A DNA stretch of 64,000 bases, taken from Luteimonas marina (GTDB taxonomy: Bacteria; Pseudomonadota; Gammaproteobacteria; Xanthomonadales; Xanthomonadaceae). Position numbers and translations under genes: made by a program. How positions within the stretch are numbered: position 1 is the stretch's first letter; each line of letters starts with the position of its first letter. This document shows, piece by piece, positions 42,544-50,311 of this stretch. The DNA lies in the NCBI RefSeq assembly GCF_007859325.1, contig NZ_VOHK01000001.1:1-64000 (forward strand). The letters run 5' to 3'. The notes below the pieces were generated by a model. It was not told where the DNA came from and did not search any database. It saw only the letters and a list, made by a program, of their open reading frames with translations.

Positions 42544-42571
42544 GAACGGGCCGGCACATGCCGGCCCGTTC
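42544..42571 (+). terminator. Rho-independent-type hairpin after glycine-zipper gene
   Basis: GAACGGGCCGGC-acat-GCCGGCCCGTTC is a perfect 12-bp stem with a 4-base loop, 28 bp after the stop, followed by GCATTT. The best intrinsic-terminator-like structure in the window. Confidence 0.8.
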
Positions 42572-42650
42572 GCATTTCCGGGCCTGTCCCGGGAGGGGCA
42601 GGGCCGCGCGCGGGTCGTACAATATGAAACTTTCCCGTACGAACCCGCCC

Positions 42651-43814
42651 ATGGCCCTGCATCCCTACGACCTCTACGACGTCCGTTCCCTGCTCAGCGA
42701 GGAGGAGCGCGCGGTGCAGGACACCGTCGCCCGCTTCACCGACGAGCGCGTGCTGCCGATCATTGGCCAGTGCTTCGACGAGGGCCGCTTCCCGACCGAG
42801 CTGATTCCAGAAATCGCCGGCCTCGGCCTGCTCGGCGCGACCCTGCCGGCGGAGTACGGCGGTTCGGAGCTCAACTACGTCAGCTACGGCCTGATCTGCC
42901 AGGAGCTCGAGCGCGGCGATTCGGGCCTGCGCAGCTTCGCCAGCGTGCAGTCCTCGCTGTGCATGTACCCGATCTTCGCCTACGGCAGCGAGGAGCAGCG
43001 CAAGCGCTGGCTGCCGGACATGGCCGCGGGCAAGGTCATCGGCTGCTTCGGCCTGACCGAACCGCACGGCGGCTCCGATCCGGCCAACATGAAGACCCAC
43101 GCGAAGCGCGACGGCGCCGACTGGATCCTCAACGGCTCCAAGATGTGGATCACCAACGGCAACCTGGCCGACATCGCGATCGTCTGGGCGAAGACCGATG
43201 ACGGCATCCAGGGCTTCGTGGTCGAGAAGGACTTCGCCGGCTTCAGCGCGCAGGTGATCAAGCACAAGATGAGCCTGCGCGCCTCGGTGACCAGTGCGCT
43301 GTACTTCGACAACGTGCGCGTGCCCGAGGCCAATCGCCTGCCCAACGTCAAGGGCCTGAAGGGTCCGCTGGGCTGCCTGACGCAGGCGCGCTACGGCATC
43401 ACCTGGGGGCCGATCGGCGCGGCGATCGCCTGCCTCGACGAGGCGCTCGGCTATTCGAAGGAGCGTATCCTGTTCGACCGCCCGGTCGCGGCCACGCAGA
43501 GCGCCCAGATCAAGATGGCCGACTGGGCGCGGCGCATCACCGCCGCGCAGCTGCTGTCGCTGCAGCTGGGTCGCCTGAAGGACGCCGGCAACATGCAGCC
43601 GACGCAGGTGTCGCTGGCCAAGTGGAACAACTGCCGCATGGCGATCGACATCGCGCGCGAGGCGCGCGACCTGCTCGGCGGCGCCGGCATCACCACCGAG
43701 CATTCGCCGATCCGCCACGCGCTGAACCTCGAGTCGGTGATCACCTACGAGGGCACCGAGACCGTGCACCAACTGGTGGTGGGGCGCGAGCTGACCGGCA
43801 TCAACGCGTTCTGA
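42651..43814 (+). CDS. gcdH: Glutaryl-CoA dehydrogenase
   Basis: A 387-residue acyl-CoA dehydrogenase fold. FGLTEPHGGSDPANMKTHA and KMWITNGNLADIAIVWAK form the FAD/substrate site; the C-terminal catalytic base sits in ITYEGTETVHQLVVGRELTG then INAF, the GCDH-type ending (TYEGT...GRELTG). It oxidatively decarboxylates glutaryl-CoA to crotonyl-CoA in lysine/tryptophan breakdown. The start MALHPYDLYDVRSL is taken as conserved; upstream in-frame codons include an extra ATG (42624) just after a TACAAT (-10-like, 42617-42622) and would precede the conserved start. Confidence 0.88.
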   Translation: MALHPYDLYDVRSLLSEEERAVQDTVARFTDERVLPIIGQCFDEGRFPTELIPEIAGLGLLGATLPAEYGGSELNYVSYGLICQELERGDSGLRSFASVQSSLCMYPIFAYGSEEQRKRWLPDMAAGKVIGCFGLTEPHGGSDPANMKTHAKRDGADWILNGSKMWITNGNLADIAIVWAKTDDGIQGFVVEKDFAGFSAQVIKHKMSLRASVTSALYFDNVRVPEANRLPNVKGLKGPLGCLTQARYGITWGPIGAAIACLDEALGYSKERILFDRPVAATQSAQIKMADWARRITAAQLLSLQLGRLKDAGNMQPTQVSLAKWNNCRMAIDIAREARDLLGGAGITTEHSPIRHALNLESVITYEGTETVHQLVVGRELTGINAF

Positions 43815-43815
43815 C

Positions 43816-43893
43816 CGTCATCCCGGCGAAAGCCGGGATCCAGCTCACGGCGCGCGCTGGAAAAACTGGATCCCGGCTTTCGCCGGGATGACG
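43816..43893. repeat. Hairpin repeat, family CGTCATCCCGGCGAAAGCCGGG
   Basis: CGTCATCCCGGCGAAAGCCG plus GGATCCA mirrored by TGGATCCCGGCTTTCGCCGG plus GATGACG. It starts two bases after the gcdH stop and its right end supplies a spurious ATG for the next gene. It could act as the gcdH terminator. Confidence 0.85.
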
Positions 43894-43908
43894 ACCGGGG
43901 TTCCCACC

Positions 43909-44460
43909 ATGCTTCCCTCCGACATCCGCCTCGAAACCGAACGCCTGCTCCTGCGCCTGCCGCGGATCGAAGACTTCGATCGATACGCCGAGCTGCAGGC
44001 GCACGAGGAAGCCACCCGCCACATCGGCGGCGTGCAGCCGCCGCACGCGGCATGGCGCAAGTTCCTGCAGATGCCGGGCGCCTGGGCGCTGCAGGGTTTC
44101 GCGATGTTTGCCGTGGTCGAGAAAGCCAGCGGGCGGTGGATCGGGCAGATGGGGCCGTGGCGGCCGTTCGGCTGGCCGGGCAACGAGATCGGCTATGCCT
44201 TCCATCCCGACGCCTGGGGCAGGGGATACGCGGTCGAATCGGCGGTCGCGACGATCGACTGGGCGTTCGCGAACCTCGGCTGGCGCGAGATCATCCATTG
44301 CATCGCGCCGGACAACGTCGCCTCGCAGAAGGTCGCCACCCGCCTGGGTTCGGTGCGCAAGGGGCCCGGCAAGCTGCCGCCGCCGCTGGACGAAGCGCGG
44401 GTGGACATCTGGGGCCAGACGCGCGCGGAATGGGACGCCAACCGCAAGAGGTTCGCATGA
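43909..44460 (+). CDS. GNAT-family N-acetyltransferase (RimJ/RimL-like)
   Basis: A 183-residue protein: LETERLLLRLPRIEDFDRYA, the strand GRWIGQMGPWRPFGWPGNEI, then GYAFHPDAWGRGYAVESAVA carrying the acetyl-CoA loop (W-G-R-G-Y-A) and NVASQKVATRLG. RimJ/RimL relatives acetylate ribosomal protein N-termini, antibiotics or small amines; the target here is unknown. The ATG at 43909 is preferred over 43888, which lies in the hairpin repeat. Overlaps the GST by ATGA. Confidence 0.87.
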   Translation: MLPSDIRLETERLLLRLPRIEDFDRYAELQAHEEATRHIGGVQPPHAAWRKFLQMPGAWALQGFAMFAVVEKASGRWIGQMGPWRPFGWPGNEIGYAFHPDAWGRGYAVESAVATIDWAFANLGWREIIHCIAPDNVASQKVATRLGSVRKGPGKLPPPLDEARVDIWGQTRAEWDANRKRFA

Positions 44461-45110
44461 CCACGATCCACGGCTATTCGTCGTCGGGCAACTGCCACAA
44501 GCTGCGCCTGCTGCTGGAGCAGCTCGGACGGCCGTACCGCTGGATCGAGGTCGACATCACCGCGGGTGCGACCCGCACGCCCGCGTTCCTCGCGAAGAAT
44601 CCCAACGGCCGGGTGCCAATGCTCGAACTCGACGACGGCCGCATCCTGGTCGAGTCGAACGCGATCCTGTGCTTCCTTGCCGAAGGCACGCCGTACCTGC
44701 CGGCCGATGCCTGGCAGCGCGCGCAGGCGCTGGGCTGGATGTTCTTCGAGCAGTACAGCCATGAGCCGTACATCGCCGTCGCGCGCTTCATCAGCGGCTG
44801 GACGCCGCTCGACTCGCCGCGCCGCGCCGACCTGCCGCGGCTGCGCGAGCGCGGCCACCAGGCGCTGGCGGTGATGGAAAAGCATCTGGCGTCGAACGAC
44901 TGGTTCACCGGCCCGGACCATGGCGTGGCCGACATCGCGCTGTTCGCCTACACCGACGTCGCCGGCGACGGCGGCTTCGACCTGTCGCCGTATCCGGCGC
45001 TGCGCGACTGGCTGGCGCGCGTGCGCGCGACGCCGGGCTTCGTGGCGATGCCGGATCCGCCGGCGGCGATGAAGGCCTTGATCGAACAATCGACATGGGG
45101 CGGGGCTTGA
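44457..45110 (+). CDS. Glutathione S-transferase
   Basis: A 217-residue protein with YSSSGNCHKLRLLLEQL as the active-site loop, NPNGRVPMLELDDGRILVES as the cis-Pro and ES gamma-Glu site, and a helical C-domain with DHGVADIALFAYTDVAGDG (N-capping/hydrophobic staple). Overlapping start with the GNAT (ATGA) indicates one transcript. Substrate unknown. No similarity of substance to the other GST beyond the fold. Confidence 0.88.
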   Translation: MTTIHGYSSSGNCHKLRLLLEQLGRPYRWIEVDITAGATRTPAFLAKNPNGRVPMLELDDGRILVESNAILCFLAEGTPYLPADAWQRAQALGWMFFEQYSHEPYIAVARFISGWTPLDSPRRADLPRLRERGHQALAVMEKHLASNDWFTGPDHGVADIALFAYTDVAGDGGFDLSPYPALRDWLARVRATPGFVAMPDPPAAMKALIEQSTWGGA

Positions 45111-45164
45111 CCCGCTTTTGATCGTCTCTGCGGCGGGCCCGGGCCCGCCCTATTGGGGTAATGC

Positions 45165-47441
45165 ATGTTTGCCAACGTTCCCGAGGTTATTCCGGCCCGC
45201 ATGAAGGGGCTCAACCGCGCCGAGATCTGCGACGTCAACTTCCAGGAGTTCGTGCGCGGCTGGGGCGGACGGCCGGATGCGACGCCGGGTGAGGGCGAGG
45301 CGATCCTCGACGGCAGCGTGCTCGATGCGCGCGGCTTCCGCGAGCTGTTCGAGTCGCAGCTGGTCTCGCGCCACCTCGACCTGATGGCGCGCGTGCTGCG
45401 CGTGCAGAACAAGGTCTTCTACACCATCGGCTCCAGCGGCCACGAGGGCAATGCGATGGTCGCGCGGCTCACGCGCCATACCGATCCGGCGTTCCTGCAC
45501 TACCGCAGCGGCGGCTTCATGGCCGAGCGCTTCCGCAAGCTGCCGGGGATGGACCCGGTGATGGATTCGGCGCTGTCGTTCGCCGCGAGCAAGGACGATC
45601 CCGCCAGCGGCGGTCGCCACAAGGTCTGGGGCAGCAAGCCGCTGTGGGTGCTGCCGCAGACCTCGACCATCGCCTCGCACCTGCCCAAGGCCTTCGGCAC
45701 CGCGGTCGCGATCGAGCAGGCGCGGCGCATCGGCCACGCCTTGCCGGTGCCGGACGACAGCATCGTGGTCTGCTCGTTCGGCGATGCGTCGAGCAACCAC
45801 GCCACCGCGCAGACCGCGTTCAACGCCGCGGCCTGGACTGCCTACCAGAAGCTGCCGGCACCGGTGCTGTTCGTGTGCGAGGACAACGGCATCGGCATCT
45901 CGGTCAAGACGCCGGACGGCTGGGTGGCGCGCAATTTCCGCAGCCGGCCGGACCTGGACTACTTCTACGCGGACGGACTCGACCTGGCCGCCGGCTACGG
46001 CGACGTGCAGCGCGCGGTCGAGCACTGCCGCAGGACGCGGCGGCCGACCTTCCTGCACCTGCGCACCACCCGCATCATGGGTCACGCCGGCACCGACTTC
46101 GAGATCGAGTGGCGCAGCATCGAGGAGCTGTGCGCGGTGGAGGCGAGCGATCCGCTGCTGCGCTCGGCCACGATCGCGCTGGAGTCCGGGCTGATGTCGA
46201 AGGACGAGATCCTCGATCTTTACGAGGTGACCCGGAAGAAATGCTTCGCCGCCGCGGAAGATGCAGACCGCCGGCCGCGGCTGCAGACGCTGGCGGACGT
46301 GGTCGCGCCGCTCGCGCCGTACACGCCGGAGGCGGTGCAGGCCGAGGCCGGACGCGCCGACTACGCCGCGCGCCGCGAGCAGGCCTTCGGCGGCGCGGCG
46401 AAGCTGCCCGAGAAGCAGGGCCCCAAGCACCTCGCCATCCAGATCAACGCCGCGCTGCACGACCTGTTCGCCAAGTACCCCGAAGCGCTGCTGTTCGGCG
46501 AGGACGTGGCGCAGAAGGGCGGCGTCTACACCGTCACCAAGGGCCTGCAGAAGGCCTTCGGCGCGCGTCGCGTGTTCAACACCCTGCTCGACGAGACCAT
46601 CATCCTCGGCCTCGCCCAGGGCTACGCCAACATGGGCATGCTGCCGCTGCCGGAGATCCAGTACCTGGCCTACTTCCACAACGCCTGCGACCAGATCCGC
46701 GGCGAGGCGGCGAGCCTGCAGTTCTTCAGCAACGGCCAGTACCGCAATCCGATGCTGATGCGGATCGCCTCGCTCGGCTACCAGCGCGGCTTCGGCGGGC
46801 ACTTCCACAACGACAACTCGATCACCGCGCTGCGCGACATCCCCGGCCTCGTGGTCGGCTGCCCGTCGCGCGGCGACGACGCGGCGACGATGCTGCGCAC
46901 GCTGGCGGCGCTGGCGAAGGTCGACGGCCGCGTCTGCGCCTTCCTCGAACCGATCGCGCTGTACATGGCCAAGGACCTGCACGAACCGGGCGACGGCGGC
47001 TGGCTGACCGAGTACCCGTCGCCGGACCTGGCGATGCCGCTGGGCGAGGAGCGCGTCTACGGTCCGGAGGCGCGGGACCTGGTGGTTTTCACCTTCGGCA
47101 ACGGCGTGCCGATGAGCCTGCGCGCGGCGAAGGCGATCGAGGCGAAGCATGGCTGGAAGGTACGCGTGGTCGACCTGCGCTGGCTGGTGCCGCTCAACGA
47201 GGCGGCGATCGCGAGGCATGCCGCGGAATGCGAGCGCATCCTCGTCGTCGACGAGGGCCGCCGCAGCGCCGGCGTGGGCGAGGGCATCGTCACCGCGATC
47301 GCCGAAGCCGGCTACCTCGCGCGGCCGTTCCGACGCGTGGTGGGCGCGGACACGTTCACGCCGCTGGCGGGCGCGGCCTTCCTGGTGATTCCGTCGGACG
47401 AGGAGATCGTCGCGGCGGCGGATGCGCTGGCGGGCGGCTGA
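45165..47441 (+). CDS. Thiamine-diphosphate E1 dehydrogenase, alpha and beta fused (2-oxo acid/branched-chain type)
   Basis: A 758-residue fusion. The alpha half (1 to about 390) has SSGHEGNAMVARLTRHTD, LPQTSTIASHLPKAFGTAVA and the ThDP loop SFGDASSNHATAQTAFNAAA. The beta half (about 420-758) has LFGEDVAQKGGVYTVTKGL, TLLDETIILGLAQGYANMGM and the C-terminal transketolase domain (VVDLRWLVPLNEAAI; ILVVDEGRRSAGVGEGI). In most bacteria E1-alpha and E1-beta of the branched-chain 2-oxo acid complex are separate; fused forms occur in some Bacteroidetes and proteobacteria. No E2/E3 lies nearby in the window. It probably decarboxylates branched-chain oxo acids or pyruvate. Confidence 0.85.
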   Translation: MFANVPEVIPARMKGLNRAEICDVNFQEFVRGWGGRPDATPGEGEAILDGSVLDARGFRELFESQLVSRHLDLMARVLRVQNKVFYTIGSSGHEGNAMVARLTRHTDPAFLHYRSGGFMAERFRKLPGMDPVMDSALSFAASKDDPASGGRHKVWGSKPLWVLPQTSTIASHLPKAFGTAVAIEQARRIGHALPVPDDSIVVCSFGDASSNHATAQTAFNAAAWTAYQKLPAPVLFVCEDNGIGISVKTPDGWVARNFRSRPDLDYFYADGLDLAAGYGDVQRAVEHCRRTRRPTFLHLRTTRIMGHAGTDFEIEWRSIEELCAVEASDPLLRSATIALESGLMSKDEILDLYEVTRKKCFAAAEDADRRPRLQTLADVVAPLAPYTPEAVQAEAGRADYAARREQAFGGAAKLPEKQGPKHLAIQINAALHDLFAKYPEALLFGEDVAQKGGVYTVTKGLQKAFGARRVFNTLLDETIILGLAQGYANMGMLPLPEIQYLAYFHNACDQIRGEAASLQFFSNGQYRNPMLMRIASLGYQRGFGGHFHNDNSITALRDIPGLVVGCPSRGDDAATMLRTLAALAKVDGRVCAFLEPIALYMAKDLHEPGDGGWLTEYPSPDLAMPLGEERVYGPEARDLVVFTFGNGVPMSLRAAKAIEAKHGWKVRVVDLRWLVPLNEAAIARHAAECERILVVDEGRRSAGVGEGIVTAIAEAGYLARPFRRVVGADTFTPLAGAAFLVIPSDEEIVAAADALAGG

Positions 47442-47485
47442 GGATTCCGGCCCGGGTGGTTGCCGGACGGTCCTGGTCTGTGATT

Positions 47486-47563
47486 TGTCATCCCGACCGA
47501 AGGGAGGAATCTCGCGCGCAGAAGCTTCCGCGCAGGAGATCCCTCCCTTCGGTCGGGATGACA
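47486..47563. repeat. Long hairpin repeat, family TGTCATCCCGACCGAAGGGA
   Basis: The arms TGTCATCCCGACCGAAGGGA plus GGAATCTC and GGAGATCCCTCCCTTCGGTC plus GGGATGACA. A shorter inner spacer than the 24796 copy. It lies between convergent stops of the E1 gene (47441) and OmpA-like gene (47629). Confidence 0.82.
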
Positions 47564-47628
47564 CCTTGAAGGTTTGATGCCTGCGGGAAGATTTCAGGAC
47601 GTGCGGGACGACAAGCGATGGATGGATC

Positions 47629-48138
47629 TCACTCGCCGTAGCTGACCCGAACTTCCACCCGCCGGTTCGGCGCCAGGCAGGCGATCAGCGCCTCGCCGCG
47701 CTCCCCCGGGCATTCGGCCACCGGCTCGACGCTGCCGCGCCCGACCGCAGTGACCAGGTCGGCCTGCACGCCGCGGGCGAGCAGGTAGTCGCGCACCGCT
47801 TCCGCGCGTCGCGTCGACAGCGCGAGGTTGGCCTTGTCGCTGCCGATGCGGTCGCTGTGGCCGATCACGTGCACGGCCTTGATCCTGCGCCCGTCGGCGA
47901 GCCTGGCCGCGAGCGCATCGAGTGACGCGAGGCCTTCGCCGCCGCTCGATTCGTCGATGCGCGCCTTGCCGAAGCCGAACAGGCCGTCGGCCGAGAGTTT
48001 TTCGATGGTGGCGCGCGGCGGCAACGGCGCCTGCGGCGCGTCCGCGGTGGCGGGCGGCGTGCTGGTGCAGGCGCCGAGCAGAAGCGTGGAAACGAAGACG
48101 GCACCGACGATGGCCGGCGCACTGACGATCCTGTTCAT
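47629..48138 (-). CDS. OmpA-family peptidoglycan-associated lipoprotein
   Basis: A 169-residue protein with lipobox TLLLGAC and an OmpA C-terminal domain (about 60-165): FGFGKARIDES, HVIGHSDRIGSDKANLALST then RRAEAVRDYLLARG. The peptidoglycan-binding Asp and Arg are present (D in GHSDRIG, R in STRRAEA). CPGERGEALIAC gives a disulfide pair. It probably tethers the outer membrane to the wall. ATG 48138 is chosen at the signal peptide. Divergent frames upstream are shadow. Confidence 0.88.
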   Translation of the reverse strand: MNRIVSAPAIVGAVFVSTLLLGACTSTPPATADAPQAPLPPRATIEKLSADGLFGFGKARIDESSGGEGLASLDALAARLADGRRIKAVHVIGHSDRIGSDKANLALSTRRAEAVRDYLLARGVQADLVTAVGRGSVEPVAECPGERGEALIACLAPNRRVEVRVSYGE

Positions 48139-48320
48139 GAGGACCCCGCGAAGGTGGAAAGGGACACGTGCCGGCATCCCGTTCCGGACCGCAGCCCCCT
48201 CCCGGCCACGATCCCCTGGAACGCCCCGTGCGGGCCGAGCATAGCAGCGCAAATCGATTGCGTTGGAGACGGTCGGCGCCGCCTGTCGGTGTGGCCCGGG
48301 CCGGCCTCGTGCGGCCGGCT

Positions 48321-49205
48321 TCAGCGCGCCAGGCCGTCCAGCAGCGGCAGGCGTCGGCAGGGTTGGCCGCCGCTGGAGAACGGGCCATCCCCGGCATCGA
48401 GCGGCATGACCGCCAGCGCCTCGTCGCCCGCTGCACAGACGATCTGGCCGATCGGGCGAACCGAAGCGACGCCCCCGCCCGGGGGCGCGCCGGCCATCAC
48501 TTCATCGAGTTCACCGACCGCCGCCCCCTGCAGCCGCACCAGCCCGCGCTTGGCCTGCCCGAGGAAATGGGTGCGGGCGACGATCTCCTGCCCGGGATAG
48601 CAGCCCTTCTTCACGCTGTAGGCGCGCAGCCGGTCCAGCGACAGCTGCTGCGGCGTCCACTGCTCGCGCTGCGCGGGATCGAGCCGGGGCAGGCCGTGGG
48701 CGAGGTCGCAAGCGCGCCAGCGGGCGGCCGATCCGGGGTCCTGCGCCGCAGATTCGGGGCCGATGCGCAGGGTGCGGGCGCTACCGGCGGCGCTGAAATC
48801 GAGCGCCAGCCCGGAATCGGCGCCGGTTCCGGCGACGGCCGCGCCGCGTGCGGCGTCCGGCGCACGGAACGCGCCGGCGACATGCGCCGCGGCCTCGTGG
48901 GTGACCTTCACCTTGCTGCGGAACACGAAGCGCGACAGCGCTGCGGCGAAGTCGCCGGGATCGGCGTCGGCCAGCAACAGCAGCAGCGACGTCTCGTCGA
49001 GCCGGAGCAGCGCGAACAGCGCGATCACGCGGCCTTTCGGCGTCAGCCAGCCGTTCCATTGCCACTGGCCGGGCGCGAGCGCGGCGACGTCGCCCATGAA
49101 CTGCGCCTGCGCGAAACGGGACGCATCCTCGCCGCGCAGGGCGACCACCGCCCATCCCGGGATGGTGAAATACTCGCCATTGGTCGCGGTTGGCTTGTCG
49201 GACAT
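48321..49205 (-). CDS. ygfZ: Folate-binding FeS cluster assembly protein YgfZ
   Basis: A 294-residue T-protein-fold protein: GEDASRFAQAQFMGDVAAL, QWNGWLTPKGRVIALFALL and the family signature KKGCYPGQEIVARTHFLG. YgfZ/IBA57 proteins support a subset of FeS enzymes. It diverges from a small SDHAF4-like gene and sdhCDAB; the possible start of the small gene overlaps its start. The neighbourhood suggests supply of FeS capacity to succinate dehydrogenase. Confidence 0.92.
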   Translation of the reverse strand: MSDKPTATNGEYFTIPGWAVVALRGEDASRFAQAQFMGDVAALAPGQWQWNGWLTPKGRVIALFALLRLDETSLLLLLADADPGDFAAALSRFVFRSKVKVTHEAAAHVAGAFRAPDAARGAAVAGTGADSGLALDFSAAGSARTLRIGPESAAQDPGSAARWRACDLAHGLPRLDPAQREQWTPQQLSLDRLRAYSVKKGCYPGQEIVARTHFLGQAKRGLVRLQGAAVGELDEVMAGAPPGGGVASVRPIGQIVCAAGDEALAVMPLDAGDGPFSSGGQPCRRLPLLDGLAR

Positions 49206-49230
49206 GGGGTGCGGGACTAAACTTTCGTTC

Positions 49231-49422
49231 GTGAAAGGCCACGACATCTTAGGCGAACACGGTTCCGGGCAGCCTGCGGGAGAGGCGGAAAAGCCTGTTG
49301 CGGAAACCGGACCGGCAAACGAGACCGGATCGCCGAGAATGGGGGAAACCGGCGGCCGCGAGGGCCTCGACCCCACCCGGTACGGAGACTGGGAAAAGAA
49401 CGGCCGCTGCATCGATTTCTGA
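49231..49422 (+). CDS. Succinate dehydrogenase assembly factor 4-like small protein (DUF1674)
   Basis: A 63-residue frame (GTG start) ending GREGLDPTRYGDWEKNGRCI then DF. The C-terminal pattern G-x-x-G-x-x-P-T-R-Y-G-D-W-E-x-x-G-R-x-x-D-F is the signature of SDHAF4/DUF1674, which chaperones flavinylated SdhA during SDH assembly in mitochondria and bacteria. An in-frame ATG at 49204 would add nine residues and overlap the divergent ygfZ start. It lies 79 bp before sdhC, so co-transcription with sdhCDAB is likely. Start uncertain; identity of the C-terminus is clear. Confidence 0.75.
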   Translation: MKGHDILGEHGSGQPAGEAEKPVAETGPANETGSPRMGETGGREGLDPTRYGDWEKNGRCIDF

Positions 49423-49501
49423 TTTGACTGCGGGGCCGGCGTCGGGTCGGCCACGATCCAGCCACGCGGCCCGCAGCCGCCAGCGAGGAGACCAGCCAGC
49501 A

Positions 49502-49897
49502 ATGGCAAACCGCGAACGCCCCCTGTCGCCCTTCATGCTGGGGCAGACGTATCGGTTCCAGATCACGTCGTTCATGTCGATCCTCCACCGCATCACCGGC
49601 ATTTCGCTGGCGCTGGGCGGGATCTCCCTGGTGTGGTGGCTGATGGCGATCGCCGTCGGCGGCGACGCCTACGCATTCGCCTCGCGGCAGTGGTCCTCGC
49701 CGCTGGGAATGCTGTTCCTGTTCGGCTTCACCCTGGCGCTGGTCTACCACCTGCTCAACGGCATCCGCCACCTGCTGTGGGACGCGGGCTGGGGATTCGA
49801 CATCCCGACCGCCTACAAGACCGGATACGCGGTGTTCGTGCTCGGCGCGATCATCACCGGCCTGATCTGGTTCTTCGCCCTGCGGGGTGCGGCATGA
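49502..49897 (+). CDS. sdhC: Succinate dehydrogenase cytochrome b556 subunit
   Basis: A 131-residue membrane subunit. RPLSPFMLGQTYRFQITSF then MSILHRITGISLALGG is the SdhC signature (SPH/RITGxxL), followed by three TM helices; ALVYHLLNGIRHLLWDAGWG supplies the heme b axial His. Starts at ATG 49502; stop overlaps sdhD by ATGA. It anchors SdhAB and binds quinone and heme in complex II. Confidence 0.93.
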   Translation: MANRERPLSPFMLGQTYRFQITSFMSILHRITGISLALGGISLVWWLMAIAVGGDAYAFASRQWSSPLGMLFLFGFTLALVYHLLNGIRHLLWDAGWGFDIPTAYKTGYAVFVLGAIITGLIWFFALRGAA

Positions 49898-50304
49898 GCG
49901 GCGGCGGCGAGACCTCGCGCGCGGCGCCGTACCGCACGCCGCTCAAGCGCGCCCGCGGCCTGGGCGCCGGGCATTCGGGCACCGAGCATTTCTGGAAGCA
50001 GCGGGTGACCGCGGTGATCCTCGCGCCGCTGGCGATCTGGTTCGTGGTGACGCTGGTGTCGCTGGTCGGCGTCGACCTGGAAACCGCGCGCGGGATCATC
50101 GCGCGGCCGTGGAACGCGATCATCTTCGCCGTGTTCCTGGTCAGCATGTTCTGGCACGCCAGGCTCGGCCTGCAGATCGTGCTCGAAGACTACGTGCACA
50201 CGCGCTCGCTGGAGATCGCCGGGCACTTCCTCATCAATTTCCTTTGCGGGCTGGGCGCCGTCGCCTCGCTGTATGCGATCGCCCGCATCGCCTTCGCCGG
50301 TTGA
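49894..50304 (+). CDS. sdhD: Succinate dehydrogenase membrane anchor subunit
   Basis: A 136-residue protein: [20 protein letters not shown] then [12 protein letters not shown] is typical SdhD. Three TM helices; [19 protein letters not shown] gives the second heme His and the quinone-site D-Y. The start overlaps the sdhC stop; it is 7 bp before sdhA. Part of sdhCDAB. Confidence 0.93.
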   Translation: MSGGGETSRAAPYRTPLKRARGLGAGHSGTEHFWKQRVTAVILAPLAIWFVVTLVSLVGVDLETARGIIARPWNAIIFAVFLVSMFWHARLGLQIVLEDYVHTRSLEIAGHFLINFLCGLGAVASLYAIARIAFAG

Positions 50305-50311
50305 GCCTGCA

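Noticed and set aside
42558-42650. N-terminal extension of glutaryl-CoA dehydrogenase
   Set aside because: It covers a terminator hairpin and a -10-like element; the conserved protein begins at MALHPYDLYD.
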